64,000 bases of DNA from CADEDH01 sp050330635 (lineage in GTDB: Bacteria; Actinomycetota; Acidimicrobiia; Acidimicrobiales; SZUA-35): positions 82,092-146,091 of the forward strand of contig JBHJNQ010000004.1 of NCBI GenBank assembly GCA_050330635.1. Reading direction: 5' to 3'. The notes beneath the pieces were generated by a model. That model saw nothing but the letters and a program-made list of their open reading frames with translations. It was not told the DNA's origin and ran no database searches. The translations under genes were made by a program, and so were the position numbers. Every line of letters begins with the position of its first letter. Within the stretch, counting starts at the first letter, position 1. This document shows positions 32,726 through 41,610 of the stretch, in pieces.

Positions 32726-34318
32726 TCAGCGGTGCCGGCGGTAGTAGTCGATGAGGGCGTTGGTCGAGGGATCGTGGTCGAGGGGACCGTCGTCGGCGAG
32801 CTCCGGGCCGATGGCCGAGGCCAGCTCCTTACCCAGCTCGACGCCGAACTGGTCGAACGAGTTCACGCCCCACACCGCTCCCATCGTGAACACCTTGTGC
32901 TCGTAGAGGGCGATCAGGCGCCCCAGGGTCCGGGGATCCAGCCGCTGGGCCAGGATCGCGGTGCTCGGTCGGTTGCCGTCGAAGGCCCGCTGCGGGTCGT
33001 CGTGGCGGCGACCGAAGGCCAGGGCCTCGGCTTGGGCGAAGAAGTTGGCCATGAGGAGGTCGTGGTGGTCGCCGATCGGGTTGGTCGGCTCGAGGAAGCC
33101 GATCAGGTCGCACGGCACGAGGCGGGTCCCCTGGTGGAGGAGCTGGTAGAAGGCGTGCTGACCGTTGGTCCCCGGCTCGCCCCACACGATGGGGCCCGTG
33201 TCGATGGGCACCGGCCGGCCGTAGCGGTCGACGCTCTTGCCGTTCGATTCCATGTCGAGCTGCTGGAGGTAGGCGGGGAAGCGGGCCAGATGCTCGGCGT
33301 AGGGGAGGACGGCGTGCGACTGTGCTCCCAGTAGGTCGGTGTACCACACGCCGAGCAGGCCGAGCAGGAGCGGTAGGTTTCGGTCGGGTGGGGCGGTGAG
33401 GAAGTGCTCGTCGACCTCGTGCATCCCGGCCAGGAACTCGCCGAAGGCCACGGAACCGATGGCCACCATGAGCGAGAGCCCGACGGCGGAGCCGATCGAG
33501 TACCGTCCGCCCACCCAGTCCCAGAACTCGAACATGTTGCCGGGGTCAACGCCGAACTCGGCCACCCGCTCGGCGTTGGTCGACACCGCCACGAAGTGGC
33601 TGGGCACGGCGTCCGGCCCGAGGGCGTCGGTCAACCACGCCCGAGCCGAGCGGGCGTTCGTGAGCGTCTCGATGGTGCCGAAGGTCTTCGAGACCACGAT
33701 GAACAGGGTGGTGGCCGGATCGAGGTCGACGAGAGCCTCGTCGAGTGCCGTGGGGTCGATGTTCGACACGTACCGGAACCGGCGAGCCCGATCGCTGTAG
33801 GGACGCAGGGCGTGGTAGGCCATGGCCGGCCCGAGGTCGGAGCCGCCGATGCCGATGTTGACCACGGCCTCGATCGCTCGTCCGGTGACGCCGGTCCAGG
33901 TCCCGTCCCGCACGGCCTGCACGAAGCCCGTCATGCGGCGCAGCACGGCGTGGATCTCGGCCGTGACGTCGGCCCCGTCGACGGTCGGGCCGGCCCCCAG
34001 GGGTGAGCGGAGTGCGGTGTGCAGCACCGCCCGACCCTCGGTCACGTTGATCGCTTCGCCTGCGAACATGGCGTCGCGCAAACCGGCCACGTCGGCCGCC
34101 TCCGCCACCGCCACGAGATGGTCGACGGTCTCGGGGTCGATGCGGTTCTTCGAGAGGTCGACGTGGAAGCCGGCGGCGTCGAACGTGAACCGCTCGGCCC
34201 GGTCGGGGTCGGCGGTGAAGCGCTCGGCGATGGTGACGTGGCGCCGAGACTGAGCGTGGGCGGCGAGGGCGGCCCACGCCTCGGTGGAGGTGACGGGGGG
34301 CGGGGTCTCCGGTGACAT
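32726..34318 (-). CDS. pgi: Glucose-6-phosphate isomerase
   Basis: A 530-residue glycolytic enzyme interconverting glucose-6-phosphate and fructose-6-phosphate in the cytoplasm. Signatures: NIGIGGSDLGPAMAYHALRP (about 140-159), VSKTFGTIETLTNARSAR for the phosphate site, VGGRYSIGSAVGLS, and the active-site IVWGEPGTNGQHAFYQLLHQ (about 360-379) with catalytic Glu and His, followed by LVPCDLIGF. C-terminal FDQFGVELGKELA is the usual end motif. Length matches the long bacterial form. The ATG at 34318 has TACCCT seven bases upstream, so it is probably leaderless; the longer frame upstream has no homology. Confidence 0.96.
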   Translation of the reverse strand: MSPETPPPVTSTEAWAALAAHAQSRRHVTIAERFTADPDRAERFTFDAAGFHVDLSKNRIDPETVDHLVAVAEAADVAGLRDAMFAGEAINVTEGRAVLHTALRSPLGAGPTVDGADVTAEIHAVLRRMTGFVQAVRDGTWTGVTGRAIEAVVNIGIGGSDLGPAMAYHALRPYSDRARRFRYVSNIDPTALDEALVDLDPATTLFIVVSKTFGTIETLTNARSARAWLTDALGPDAVPSHFVAVSTNAERVAEFGVDPGNMFEFWDWVGGRYSIGSAVGLSLMVAIGSVAFGEFLAGMHEVDEHFLTAPPDRNLPLLLGLLGVWYTDLLGAQSHAVLPYAEHLARFPAYLQQLDMESNGKSVDRYGRPVPIDTGPIVWGEPGTNGQHAFYQLLHQGTRLVPCDLIGFLEPTNPIGDHHDLLMANFFAQAEALAFGRRHDDPQRAFDGNRPSTAILAQRLDPRTLGRLIALYEHKVFTMGAVWGVNSFDQFGVELGKELASAIGPELADDGPLDHDPSTNALIDYYRRHR

Positions 34319-34325
34319 GAGCCCG

Positions 34326-34331
34326 AGGGTA
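34326..34331 (-). promoter_or_regulatory. Leaderless -10 element of pgi
   Basis: TACCCT on the minus strand ends seven bases before the ATG at 34318. Confidence 0.5.
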
Positions 34332-34480
34332 GGTCCTGGGGTTGTCGACCTGGCGGGTCGGTTGATTGCCGGGTTGCTCACCGACGGCAAGTCGTGGGAG
34401 CTCGGCGGGCTACTCGCTGCCCTGGGACTGATCGCCGCCATGATCGGGGCCGCCGGTTCGGACACGAACCGGTCCGAACC

Positions 34481-34936
34481 TCACCGTGGATCGACGCGGT
34501 GGCGGGCCAGGGCCCAGTCGACGAGGCTCACCGTCGGCAACCGTTCGAGCTCGCCGAGCGGGATCCAGGCCGCCTCGTCGGTCGTGCCGTCGCGCTCGAT
34601 GACGGTCGGCGTGCCCGTCGCCGTCATCCGGTAGACGAGGCGCACGGCGTGGAGGGGCGACCCGACGTCGAGGGGCCCGGCGTCGTAGACGACCGAGTCG
34701 ATCCCCAGGAACTCCTCGACCGACCCGGCGAGGCCGGTCTCCTCGTAGAGCTCCCGGTCGAGGGCGACCTCGGGATGCTCACCCCAGTCGACCCCGCCCC
34801 CCGGCAGGGCCCAGTGGCCGCGGTTGGGCACGCGAGGCGAGTTCCGGGCTAGGAGGACGGCACCGTCGTGCACGATCCAGGCGTAGACGGCGAGACGGAT
34901 CCTCCGTTCGGGCCCGTCGGGTGCGACGGCGCTCAT
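34481..34936 (-). CDS. Nudix hydrolase
   Basis: A 151-residue single-domain Nudix enzyme. The Nudix box is complete: GGGVDWGEHPEVALDRELYE followed by ETGL (about 49-72), with all metal-binding Glu and the Arg in place (G-x5-E-x7-R-E-L-x-E-E-x-G-L). RIRLAVYAWIVHDGAVLLAR is the preceding strand. It hydrolyses some nucleoside diphosphate derivative; the exact one (for example oxidised dNTP, ADP-ribose or an NDP-sugar) cannot be told. The ATG at 34936 carries a leaderless -10 element at seven bases; the longer frame upstream lacks similarity. It lies upstream of pgi on the same strand. Confidence 0.9.
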   Translation of the reverse strand: MSAVAPDGPERRIRLAVYAWIVHDGAVLLARNSPRVPNRGHWALPGGGVDWGEHPEVALDRELYEETGLAGSVEEFLGIDSVVYDAGPLDVGSPLHAVRLVYRMTATGTPTVIERDGTTDEAAWIPLGELERLPTVSLVDWALARHRVDPR

Positions 34937-34943
34937 CGGCCCG

Positions 34944-34949
34944 ACCCTA
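34944..34949 (-). promoter_or_regulatory. Leaderless -10 element of the second Nudix gene
   Basis: TAGGGT on the minus strand ends seven bases before the ATG at 34936. Confidence 0.5.
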
Positions 34950-35074
34950 CTCGTGTCGAGACCGGCCACAGAAGCGATGGTGGGGAACCCAGCAGGAGCG
35001 GGGCGGCATCGGCCCGGGCTCCGACCCACCTCCCGGCGGCGCCAACGGGCCGGCGGGAGGTGGGGTGGAGCGGG

Positions 35075-37903
35075 TCAGGTCCCGGTGCTGGCGATGGCGT
35101 CGAGCACGTTGAGCCGGGCGGCCCGGCGGGCCGGGAGGAGGGCCGCCACCACCCCGGCGAGGGCCGCCACCAGGATGGCGAACAGCACCGTCTCGAACGG
35201 GATCGCCACCGATCCGATGATGTCGTCGGGGATGGCACTGACGGCGGCCCAGGCGAACAGCACCCCGAGCACGATCCCGAGCACCGCACCGAAAAGGCAG
35301 ACGATGACCGACTCCCACCGGATCGTCGAACGAACCTGGGTCTGGGTCATGCCCACGGCCCGCAGCAACCCGATCTCCCGTGTCCGTTCCACCACCGACA
35401 GGACGATGGTGTTGATGACGCCGAGGAAGGCGACGACGAGGGCGAACGCCAGCAGGAGGTTGATGAGGGTGATCAGCCCGTCGATTTGGCCCTCCGTCGT
35501 GGACAGGAACTCCTCGTTGTCCTCGACGGTGATCGACGTGAACCCGTCGGCGACGGTCCGCACCGCCTCCTTCACCGTCGCCGGGTCGGCGTCGTCGGCG
35601 ATCGACGCCCCCACGAAGAGGTCGTCCTCGACGGTGACGTGCCGTTCGTAGACCGACAGGTCGATGATCCAGGGGCTGGCCAGCACGGAGTTGTCTTCGA
35701 AGATGCCCGCCACCGGCATCTGCTCCACCTGGTTGTCGGGGAACACGACGGGGACGACATCGCCCACGGACAGGCCGCGGTCGGTGGCGGCGTCGGTGAA
35801 CACGAGGATGCCCCCGTCGACCAGGCCGTCGATCGATCCGTCGATGATCCCGAAGTTGAGGAGTTGTTCCCCGGTGGCGGCCCGGTAGGCGGCGATGGCG
35901 TCGATCCCGTCGAGGTCGCCGGCGTCGTCGACGAAGGAGTCGACGTCGACGGGACCGTCGGCGTCGGTCACCGCCTGCTGGACGGCGGCGTCGATCGGGA
36001 TCCACGCCTCGTTGGCCCGGAACCCGCTGACGGCGGCGATCCCGTCGACCTCCGCCACCTGGTCGGCCAGGTCACCGGAGAACCCGGAGTTGTTCTGGTT
36101 GTAGATGAACAGGTCGGCCTGGACGGCCCGGTCGAGGGTCTCGGAGAAGCTGGCCTTGATCGACTCGCCGACAACACCGACGGCGGAGATGAGGGCGATC
36201 CCGATCGTGAGGGCGGTGGCGGTGGCGGCCGTGCGCTGCGGCGAACGGGCTGCGTTCTGGCGGGCCAGGTGGCCGGGCAGGGCGGCCGCCGAACCGCCGA
36301 TCCCGACGGGCCGACCGGCGGCCGCGCTGGCCAGGATCGAGCCGCCGGTGATGACGGCCACGAGGGCGACGAACAGCTTGATCACGAAGGTGATCCATCC
36401 GAAGGCCCCGTCGGGTACCCCGTCGCCGACGGTGAACATGAGTGCCGGCAGGGCCACTCCGAGGGCCAGCAGGCTGACGCCGAGAACGGATGACCGGCCC
36501 AGCACGTTCACGATCGGGCCGGCGAACAGCACGCTGAGGAGGGCGACCCCGATGAACGTGAGGATGGCGCCGACGGCGAGCTGGGTCAGCACGGCCGTGG
36601 TGCTCTGCCCGCTGCCGAACAGGCCGAGGCCGAGCAGGACGAGCCCGAGGCCGGTGACCGCGGCCCCGCTGATGGTTCGCACGGTGCGCGACGATCGGGC
36701 CGGGGCCTCGTTGCGCATGGCCGCGATGGGCGAGATCCGCCCGGCGAGGAGGGCCGGGAGCAGCGCCGACACGAGGGTGGCGACGATACCGACGGCCAGG
36801 GCCACGATGATCGTGCGGGGCGCCAGGATGGTGTTGGTCTCGGGGAAACCGCCGGCCGATTGGAAGATCGACTTGATGCCGAAGGCGATCCCGAGCCCGG
36901 CCAACAGACCGAGGATCGAGCCGATCAGTCCGACGAGGAGGGCTTCGAACACGATCCAGATGCGGATCTGGCCCCTGGAGGCGCCGATGGCCCGCAGCAT
37001 CCCGATCTGCTGAAGACGTTGGTTCACGAGGATGGCGAACGTGTTGTAGATGATGAACAGCGACACGAACAGGGCGATGCCGGCGAACGCCAGGAGCCCG
37101 TTGCGGAACACGCTGAGGATCTGTTCGAACAGCGCCGACTGGTCCTCGATCAGCTCCTGCTGGCTGATGACCTCCGCCTCCTCGGGGAGGATCTCCTGCA
37201 CGGCGGCGATCATCTCCTCGGTGGACGTACCCGGGGCCCGACCGAGGGCGATGGCGTCGACCTGACCCTCCTTGTCGTAGAGGGTCTGGGCGGTGGGGAA
37301 GTCGAAGATGACGAAGAACGCACCGGCCGTGACCTTGATGTCGACCAGGCCGACGAGGTCGAAGGTCGCCTCCCCGTCCGGGGTCTTGACCTCGATGGCC
37401 TGTCCGACCTCGACCGCGGCCAGGTCGGCGTAGGCGGTGTCGATGACGACCTCGTCGGCCCCGGGGGCCCGACCCTCGGCCAGGGTGATGGCGTTCTCGT
37501 CCTCCTCCCCGTCCCAGGAGAAGCTGATGATCGGGGCCCCGGTCGGGGGTAGCACCTCGTTTCCCTCGGCGTCGAGCACGATGAAGGGCGTAAAACTCTG
37601 TGCGGTGTCGACGGTGACGCCGGGCGTGACCTCACCGACCTCGGGGAGGGCCGCTACCTCGTCGATGAGGGTGTCGGGGATGGTGCGCTGGTCGGTGCCG
37701 AAGGCCAGATCGGCCACCTGGACCTGGGCGTCGATGTTGGCGCTGGCCTGCTCGAAGATCCCGTCGAAGGTGTCTTCGAGGCTGTCGGCCAGGATGAACG
37801 AGCCAGCGACGAAACCGACGCCGGCCACGATGGCGATGGTCGTCAGGACGAGGCGTCCGAGGCTGGACCGGATGCCGCGGACGGCCAGGCGGACCATGGT
37901 CAC
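35075..37903 (-). CDS. FtsX-like ABC transporter permease (two FtsX domains)
   Basis: A 942-residue inner-membrane permease with the layout of large MacB/FtsX-type permeases. Helix 1 is near 17-40, followed by a long extracellular MacB-like periplasmic domain (about 45-235). The first FtsX core is at about 260-400 (NTFAILVNQRLQQIGMLRAI), then central helices, a second extracellular domain (about 590-800), and a second FtsX core at the end (NTIVLSVVERTREIGLLRAV). The repeated ERTREIGLLRAVG-type coupling motif contacts the ATPase. The GTG at 37903 lies four bases after the ATPase stop; ATG 37897 is an alternative. These complexes export or extract lipids, peptides or lipoproteins by mechanotransmission; the cargo is unknown. 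Confidence 0.88.
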   Translation of the reverse strand: MTMVRLAVRGIRSSLGRLVLTTIAIVAGVGFVAGSFILADSLEDTFDGIFEQASANIDAQVQVADLAFGTDQRTIPDTLIDEVAALPEVGEVTPGVTVDTAQSFTPFIVLDAEGNEVLPPTGAPIISFSWDGEEDENAITLAEGRAPGADEVVIDTAYADLAAVEVGQAIEVKTPDGEATFDLVGLVDIKVTAGAFFVIFDFPTAQTLYDKEGQVDAIALGRAPGTSTEEMIAAVQEILPEEAEVISQQELIEDQSALFEQILSVFRNGLLAFAGIALFVSLFIIYNTFAILVNQRLQQIGMLRAIGASRGQIRIWIVFEALLVGLIGSILGLLAGLGIAFGIKSIFQSAGGFPETNTILAPRTIIVALAVGIVATLVSALLPALLAGRISPIAAMRNEAPARSSRTVRTISGAAVTGLGLVLLGLGLFGSGQSTTAVLTQLAVGAILTFIGVALLSVLFAGPIVNVLGRSSVLGVSLLALGVALPALMFTVGDGVPDGAFGWITFVIKLFVALVAVITGGSILASAAAGRPVGIGGSAAALPGHLARQNAARSPQRTAATATALTIGIALISAVGVVGESIKASFSETLDRAVQADLFIYNQNNSGFSGDLADQVAEVDGIAAVSGFRANEAWIPIDAAVQQAVTDADGPVDVDSFVDDAGDLDGIDAIAAYRAATGEQLLNFGIIDGSIDGLVDGGILVFTDAATDRGLSVGDVVPVVFPDNQVEQMPVAGIFEDNSVLASPWIIDLSVYERHVTVEDDLFVGASIADDADPATVKEAVRTVADGFTSITVEDNEEFLSTTEGQIDGLITLINLLLAFALVVAFLGVINTIVLSVVERTREIGLLRAVGMTQTQVRSTIRWESVIVCLFGAVLGIVLGVLFAWAAVSAIPDDIIGSVAIPFETVLFAILVAALAGVVAALLPARRAARLNVLDAIASTGT

Positions 37904-37906
37904 GGC

Positions 37907-38710
37907 TCAGCCCCCCAGCGACTTGATGCGGTCGAACACCCGGTCTGGGGTCGGGCCGTCCATGCGGTCGACGATCTGGCCGTCGTTCAGGAATAGCACG
38001 TGATCGGCATAGGAGGCGGTGTGGGGATCGTGGGTCACCATCACGATGGTCTGGCCGAGGTTGTCGACGGCCTCCCGCATGAACTCGAGGATCTCGCTCG
38101 AGGTCGCCGAGTCGAGGTTGCCGGTCGGCTCGTCGCCGAAGATGATGGCGGGCCGGCTGGCCAGGGCCCGGGCCACCGCCACCCGCTGCTGCTGCCCACC
38201 CGACAGCTCGTTGGGCCGGTGGTCGAGCCGGTCGCCGAGCCTGGTTGCCGACACGACCTGGTCGAGCCAGTCGCGGTCGACCTTCCGGCCGGCGAGATCG
38301 AGGGGGAGCCTGATGTTCTCCAGGGCGTTCAGCGTCGGTATGAGGTTGAAGGCCTGGAAGATGAAGCCGATCCGGTCTCGGCGGAGCTCGGTCAGGGCCT
38401 TGTCGTTCAGGCTCGACAGGGCAACGTCGCCGACGAAGGTCTCGCCCCCGGTGAGGCGGTCGAGACCGGCCATGCACTGCATCAGGGTCGACTTGCCGGA
38501 ACCGGACGGGCCCATGATGGCGGTGAAGTCGCCCCGCTCGAAGGCCACGGTCACACCGCGGAGCGCGTGGACGGCGGTCTCGCCCGACCCGTAGATCTTC
38601 GTAGCCCCGATCGAGTGGGCGGCGGCGTTGGGGGAGGCGCTGGGTGGGGCCGGCGGCGGCGCGCTCACCGCCATGTCGTCGCTCACGTCAGCCGTTGCGT
38701 CCTCGCCCAT
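37907..38710 (-). CDS. ABC transporter ATP-binding protein (LolD/MacB type)
   Basis: A 267-residue ATPase driving the FtsX-like permease that follows. After a Pro/Ala-rich N-terminal tail of about 30 residues, Walker A is AIMGPSGSGKSTLMQCMAGL (about 65-84), the Q-loop FIFQAFNLIPTLNALENI, the ABC signature ELSGGQQQRVAVARAL (about 167-182), Walker B PAIIFGDEPTGNLDS, and the H-loop VMVTHDPHTASY. FQAFNLIPTLNALENI is characteristic of the LolD/MacB/FtsE group. The ATG at 38710 is preceded by GGAGAGGGA; longer upstream frames have no support. The permease begins four bases after the stop. Confidence 0.94.
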   Translation of the reverse strand: MGEDATADVSDDMAVSAPPPAPPSASPNAAAHSIGATKIYGSGETAVHALRGVTVAFERGDFTAIMGPSGSGKSTLMQCMAGLDRLTGGETFVGDVALSSLNDKALTELRRDRIGFIFQAFNLIPTLNALENIRLPLDLAGRKVDRDWLDQVVSATRLGDRLDHRPNELSGGQQQRVAVARALASRPAIIFGDEPTGNLDSATSSEILEFMREAVDNLGQTIVMVTHDPHTASYADHVLFLNDGQIVDRMDGPTPDRVFDRIKSLGG

Positions 38711-38853
38711 TCCCTCTCCATTCGTCTCGACGGATCGAACCCAGACCACGCCAAGGTGTTGCCACCTCGGTCGCGATGGGGATTTGGCCCTCATCCTCTG
38801 GGTGGATGCCCGGCCTCACCGCCCCGGGCTGTGCTCACCGGTGCCCGGAAGGG

Positions 38854-40521
38854 CTACGCGACCCAGATCGTGCTGTCGGGGGCGAGCGTACCCCAGTCGA
38901 CCTGGGCCTCGCTCGACACCAGGACGCGGTCGTGAGAGGGCAACGGCACCGCGGCGGTGCCCATGTTGGTGACCGACACGAGACCGCTGCCCCGGCGGTA
39001 GGCGACGACGTCGTCGCCGGTGTCGAGGACCTCGATCTCCTCGTCGGCGGAGCCCCAACGACGGCGGAGGGCGATGGCGGTCCGGTACAGGGCGAGGGTC
39101 GAGCTCTCGTCGGCGGATTGGGCCTCGACCGAGTAGGCGCCCCACCCCGGCGGTTGGGGTAGCCAGGAGGGTCCGGGACCGAAGCCGGCCGATGGACCGG
39201 CCGTGGTCCACGGCAGTGGTACCCGGCAGCCGTCGCGGCCCCGCTGGGTGTGGCTGGACCGTTCCCACACCGGGTCGTCGAGGGCGTCGTCGGGCAGGTC
39301 CCACACCTCGGGGAGGCCGAGCTCTTCGCCCTGGTAGATATAGGCCGACCCGGGGAGCCCCAGCATCATGAGGGCTGCGGCCCGGGCCCGGCGCCGGCCC
39401 AGGGGGGCGTCGAGGAGCTCGGGTGGACCCTCGACGGGCCAGGTGCGCCAGTTGGTGCCGGGCGGGAGCCCGTAGCGGGTGGTCTCCCGCATCACGTCGT
39501 GGTTGGCCAGCACCCAGGTGGGCGTCGAACCGACGGCGGCGGCGGCCGCCGAGGCGGAGCTGATGATCTGGCGGAAGCCGTCGGCCTGCCACTCGGCCCG
39601 GAGGAAGTCGAAGTTGAACGACTGGTGGTACTCGTCGAACCGTAGGTAGAGGGGGAGCCGTTCGGCCCGGACCCAGGCCTCGGCCACGAGCATCCGCTCG
39701 CCGGGATAGCCGTCGAGCAGGGTGCGCCACGAGCGGACGATCTCGTGGATGCCGTCCTGGTCCCAGTGGGGGTGGCCGGGCTGCTTCGACGACCCGAGAA
39801 TGGCGCTCCCGTCGTCACCGCTGTCGGGGTAGCCGGCCGCCTTGACCAGCCCGTGGGCGACATCGACCCGGAACCCGTCGATGCCCCGGTCGAGCCAGAA
39901 GCGCAGCACCGATTCGAACTCGGCCTGGACGTCGGGGTTCGACCAGTTGAGATCGGGCTGCTCGGGGGCGAAGAGGTGGAGGTACCAGGAGCCGTCGGGG
40001 AGGCGGTGCCAGGCCGGACCGCCGAACACGCTCCGCCAGTCGTTGGGGGGCAGCTCACCACCGGGCCCCCGGCCCGGCCGGATGTGGTAGCGGCGACGGG
40101 AGGGATCGCCGGCGGGGGCGGACCTCGCCTGGCGGAACCAGATGTGCTGATCGGAGGTGTGGTTGGGGACGATGTCGGCGATGATGCGGATGCCCCGGTC
40201 GTGGGCCTCGTCGACCAGCCCCTCGGCGTCGGCCAACGTGCCGTAGCGCTCGTCGATGGCGCGGTAGTCGGTGACGTCGTAGCCGCCGTCGGCCTGCGGT
40301 GACCGGTACCACGGGTTGATCCAGATGGCGTCGACGCCGAGATCGCGCAGGTAGGGAAGCCGGCTCCGGAGCCCGGAGATATCGCCGGTGCCGTCGCCGT
40401 CGGCATCGGCGAAGGACCGGATATAGACCTGGTACACGACACCACGGCGCCACCAGGCAACGTCGCCGATCTCGGGGCTGATCGCGGGGTTGGTCTCGGG
40501 GTTGGTCTCGGGGTCGAGCAT
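38854..40521 (-). CDS. Glycoside hydrolase family 13 alpha-glucosidase
   Basis: A 555-residue cytoplasmic enzyme hydrolysing alpha-glucosidic bonds, most like oligo-1,6-glucosidase/alpha-glucosidase or related GH13 members. The barrel starts GVVYQVYIRSFADADGDGTG, and the four conserved regions are visible: DIVPNHTS (I), DGFRVDVAHG with the nucleophile Asp (II), MLVAEAWV with the acid Glu (III), and WVLANHDVMR with the third Asp (IV). A shorter C-terminal beta domain follows. Maltose or isomaltose oligomers are likely substrates, but trehalulose/sucrose activity cannot be excluded. The ATG at 40521 has TACCGT eight bases upstream. It is divergent from the Nei-type gene. Confidence 0.9.
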   Translation of the reverse strand: MLDPETNPETNPAISPEIGDVAWWRRGVVYQVYIRSFADADGDGTGDISGLRSRLPYLRDLGVDAIWINPWYRSPQADGGYDVTDYRAIDERYGTLADAEGLVDEAHDRGIRIIADIVPNHTSDQHIWFRQARSAPAGDPSRRRYHIRPGRGPGGELPPNDWRSVFGGPAWHRLPDGSWYLHLFAPEQPDLNWSNPDVQAEFESVLRFWLDRGIDGFRVDVAHGLVKAAGYPDSGDDGSAILGSSKQPGHPHWDQDGIHEIVRSWRTLLDGYPGERMLVAEAWVRAERLPLYLRFDEYHQSFNFDFLRAEWQADGFRQIISSASAAAAAVGSTPTWVLANHDVMRETTRYGLPPGTNWRTWPVEGPPELLDAPLGRRRARAAALMMLGLPGSAYIYQGEELGLPEVWDLPDDALDDPVWERSSHTQRGRDGCRVPLPWTTAGPSAGFGPGPSWLPQPPGWGAYSVEAQSADESSTLALYRTAIALRRRWGSADEEIEVLDTGDDVVAYRRGSGLVSVTNMGTAAVPLPSHDRVLVSSEAQVDWGTLAPDSTIWVA

Positions 40522-40529
40522 CGAACGCG

Positions 40530-40535
40530 ACGGTA
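40530..40535 (-). promoter_or_regulatory. Probable leaderless -10 of the GH13 gene
   Basis: TACCGT on the minus strand ends eight bases before the ATG at 40521. Confidence 0.4.
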
Positions 40536-40629
40536 GCGGGCGGCGGTGACAGTGGTGGACCTCCCGGTGCTCCGGGGCGCCGGGTGGATGCCCCGCCGGG
40601 CCGGTGTGCCGGGTTCGACGTCGACGGGC

Positions 40630-40635
40630 CATGCT
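40630..40635 (+). promoter_or_regulatory. Leaderless -10 element of the Nei-type gene
   Basis: CATGCT ends six bases before the GTG at 40642. Confidence 0.45.
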
Positions 40636-40641
40636 GGACCC

Positions 40642-41490
40642 GTGCCCGAAGGCGACACCATCCACCGCTCGGCCCACCGGCTGGCCGCCGCCCTCACCGG
40701 GGCGACGCTGACCGGTGCGCGGGCGCCCCGGGTCGTGACCCCCCTCCCGGTCTCCGGGACCAGGATCGACGGGGTCGAGGCCCGGGGCAAGTATCTCGTG
40801 ATCGGTTTCGATGACGGGACGGTCCTCGAAACCCACATGAAGATGAGCGGCTCGTGGCATCTCTACCGGCCGGGGGAGCGGTGGCGGCGCTCGCCCGCCA
40901 CGGCCCGGGTCGTGCTGGAGACCGCCGACTGGCTAGCGGTGTGCTTCAACGCCCCCCACGTGGTGTTCCGGCCCGCCCTTCCGGGGCCGGGGGGCCGCCG
41001 AGCGGGCGGGGGCGACGGTACGGTCCGCCTCGGTCCCGACCTGTGCACGCCCGACGTCGACCTCGACGAGATCGTCGCCCGCTTCGACCGATTCGGGCCG
41101 CCCGACCGGCCGCTGGTCGACGTGCTGTTGGACCAGCGGATCTTCTGCGGTGTGGGCAACGTCTACAAGAGCGAGGTCCTGCACGCCTGCGCCCTCCACC
41201 CCGACACGCCCATCGACCGCCTCGACGGGACCGTGCGGCGCCGGGTGGCGGAGATTGCTCACCGCCTCCTGCGGGCCAACCTGGGCGGCGGTCCCCGGGC
41301 GACGTGGGGCGGGGGACTGGCCGTGTACCGACGGGCCGGCTCGTCCTGTCCCCGGTGCGGGGCCACCGTCGTCCGGGGGCTCCGGGGCCCCCATCAGCGC
41401 AGCACCTACTGGTGCGAGGGGTGCCAGCACCGACCGGCCCCCGCCCGCCCTCGCAGCTTCCCGCCCGGGGCGATGACCCCCGACCCGTAG
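40642..41490 (+). CDS. nei: Fpg/Nei family DNA glycosylase-AP lyase (endonuclease VIII type)
   Basis: A 282-residue base-excision-repair enzyme removing oxidised pyrimidines and cutting the abasic site. The start at GTG 40642 is fixed by function: the mature protein must begin with Pro-Glu, and PEGDTIHRSAHRLAAAL is the Nei signature (catalytic Pro1 after Met loss, Glu2). LETHMKMSGSWHLYRPGERW, the helix-two-turns-helix DQRIFCGVGNVYKSEVL (about 170-186) and the C-terminal zinc finger CPRCG...CEGCQ are all present. The family includes the mycobacterial Nei proteins. Upstream in-frame codons would destroy the N-terminal catalytic site. The gene is divergent from the GH13 gene and followed by the cyclase gene. 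Confidence 0.94.
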   Translation: MPEGDTIHRSAHRLAAALTGATLTGARAPRVVTPLPVSGTRIDGVEARGKYLVIGFDDGTVLETHMKMSGSWHLYRPGERWRRSPATARVVLETADWLAVCFNAPHVVFRPALPGPGGRRAGGGDGTVRLGPDLCTPDVDLDEIVARFDRFGPPDRPLVDVLLDQRIFCGVGNVYKSEVLHACALHPDTPIDRLDGTVRRRVAEIAHRLLRANLGGGPRATWGGGLAVYRRAGSSCPRCGATVVRGLRGPHQRSTYWCEGCQHRPAPARPRSFPPGAMTPDP

Positions 41491-41596
41491 GCCACCACCG
41501 AGGGAGGACGGCCGGGCGCCGTGGGCAGGGCGAAACGGGGCCGATGGGCGGATGTGCTGGGCCCCACTGGGGTCCTGGCGATCGAGCGGGACGATC

Positions 41597-41602
41597 TAGG
41601 CT
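41597..41602 (+). promoter_or_regulatory. Probable -10 element of the cyclase gene
   Basis: TAGGCT lies two bases before ATG 41605 and eight before ATG 41611; only the second leaves room for transcription to start, so it favours the start at 41611. Confidence 0.4.
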
Positions 41603-41610
41603 GTATGACG

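Noticed and set aside
34319..34480. Plus-strand reading frame with a hydrophobic stretch (GGLLAALGLIAAMIGAAG)
   Set aside because: It could encode a single helix, but it lacks a ribosome-binding site, overlaps the pgi promoter and runs into the Nudix gene antisense; not enough support.
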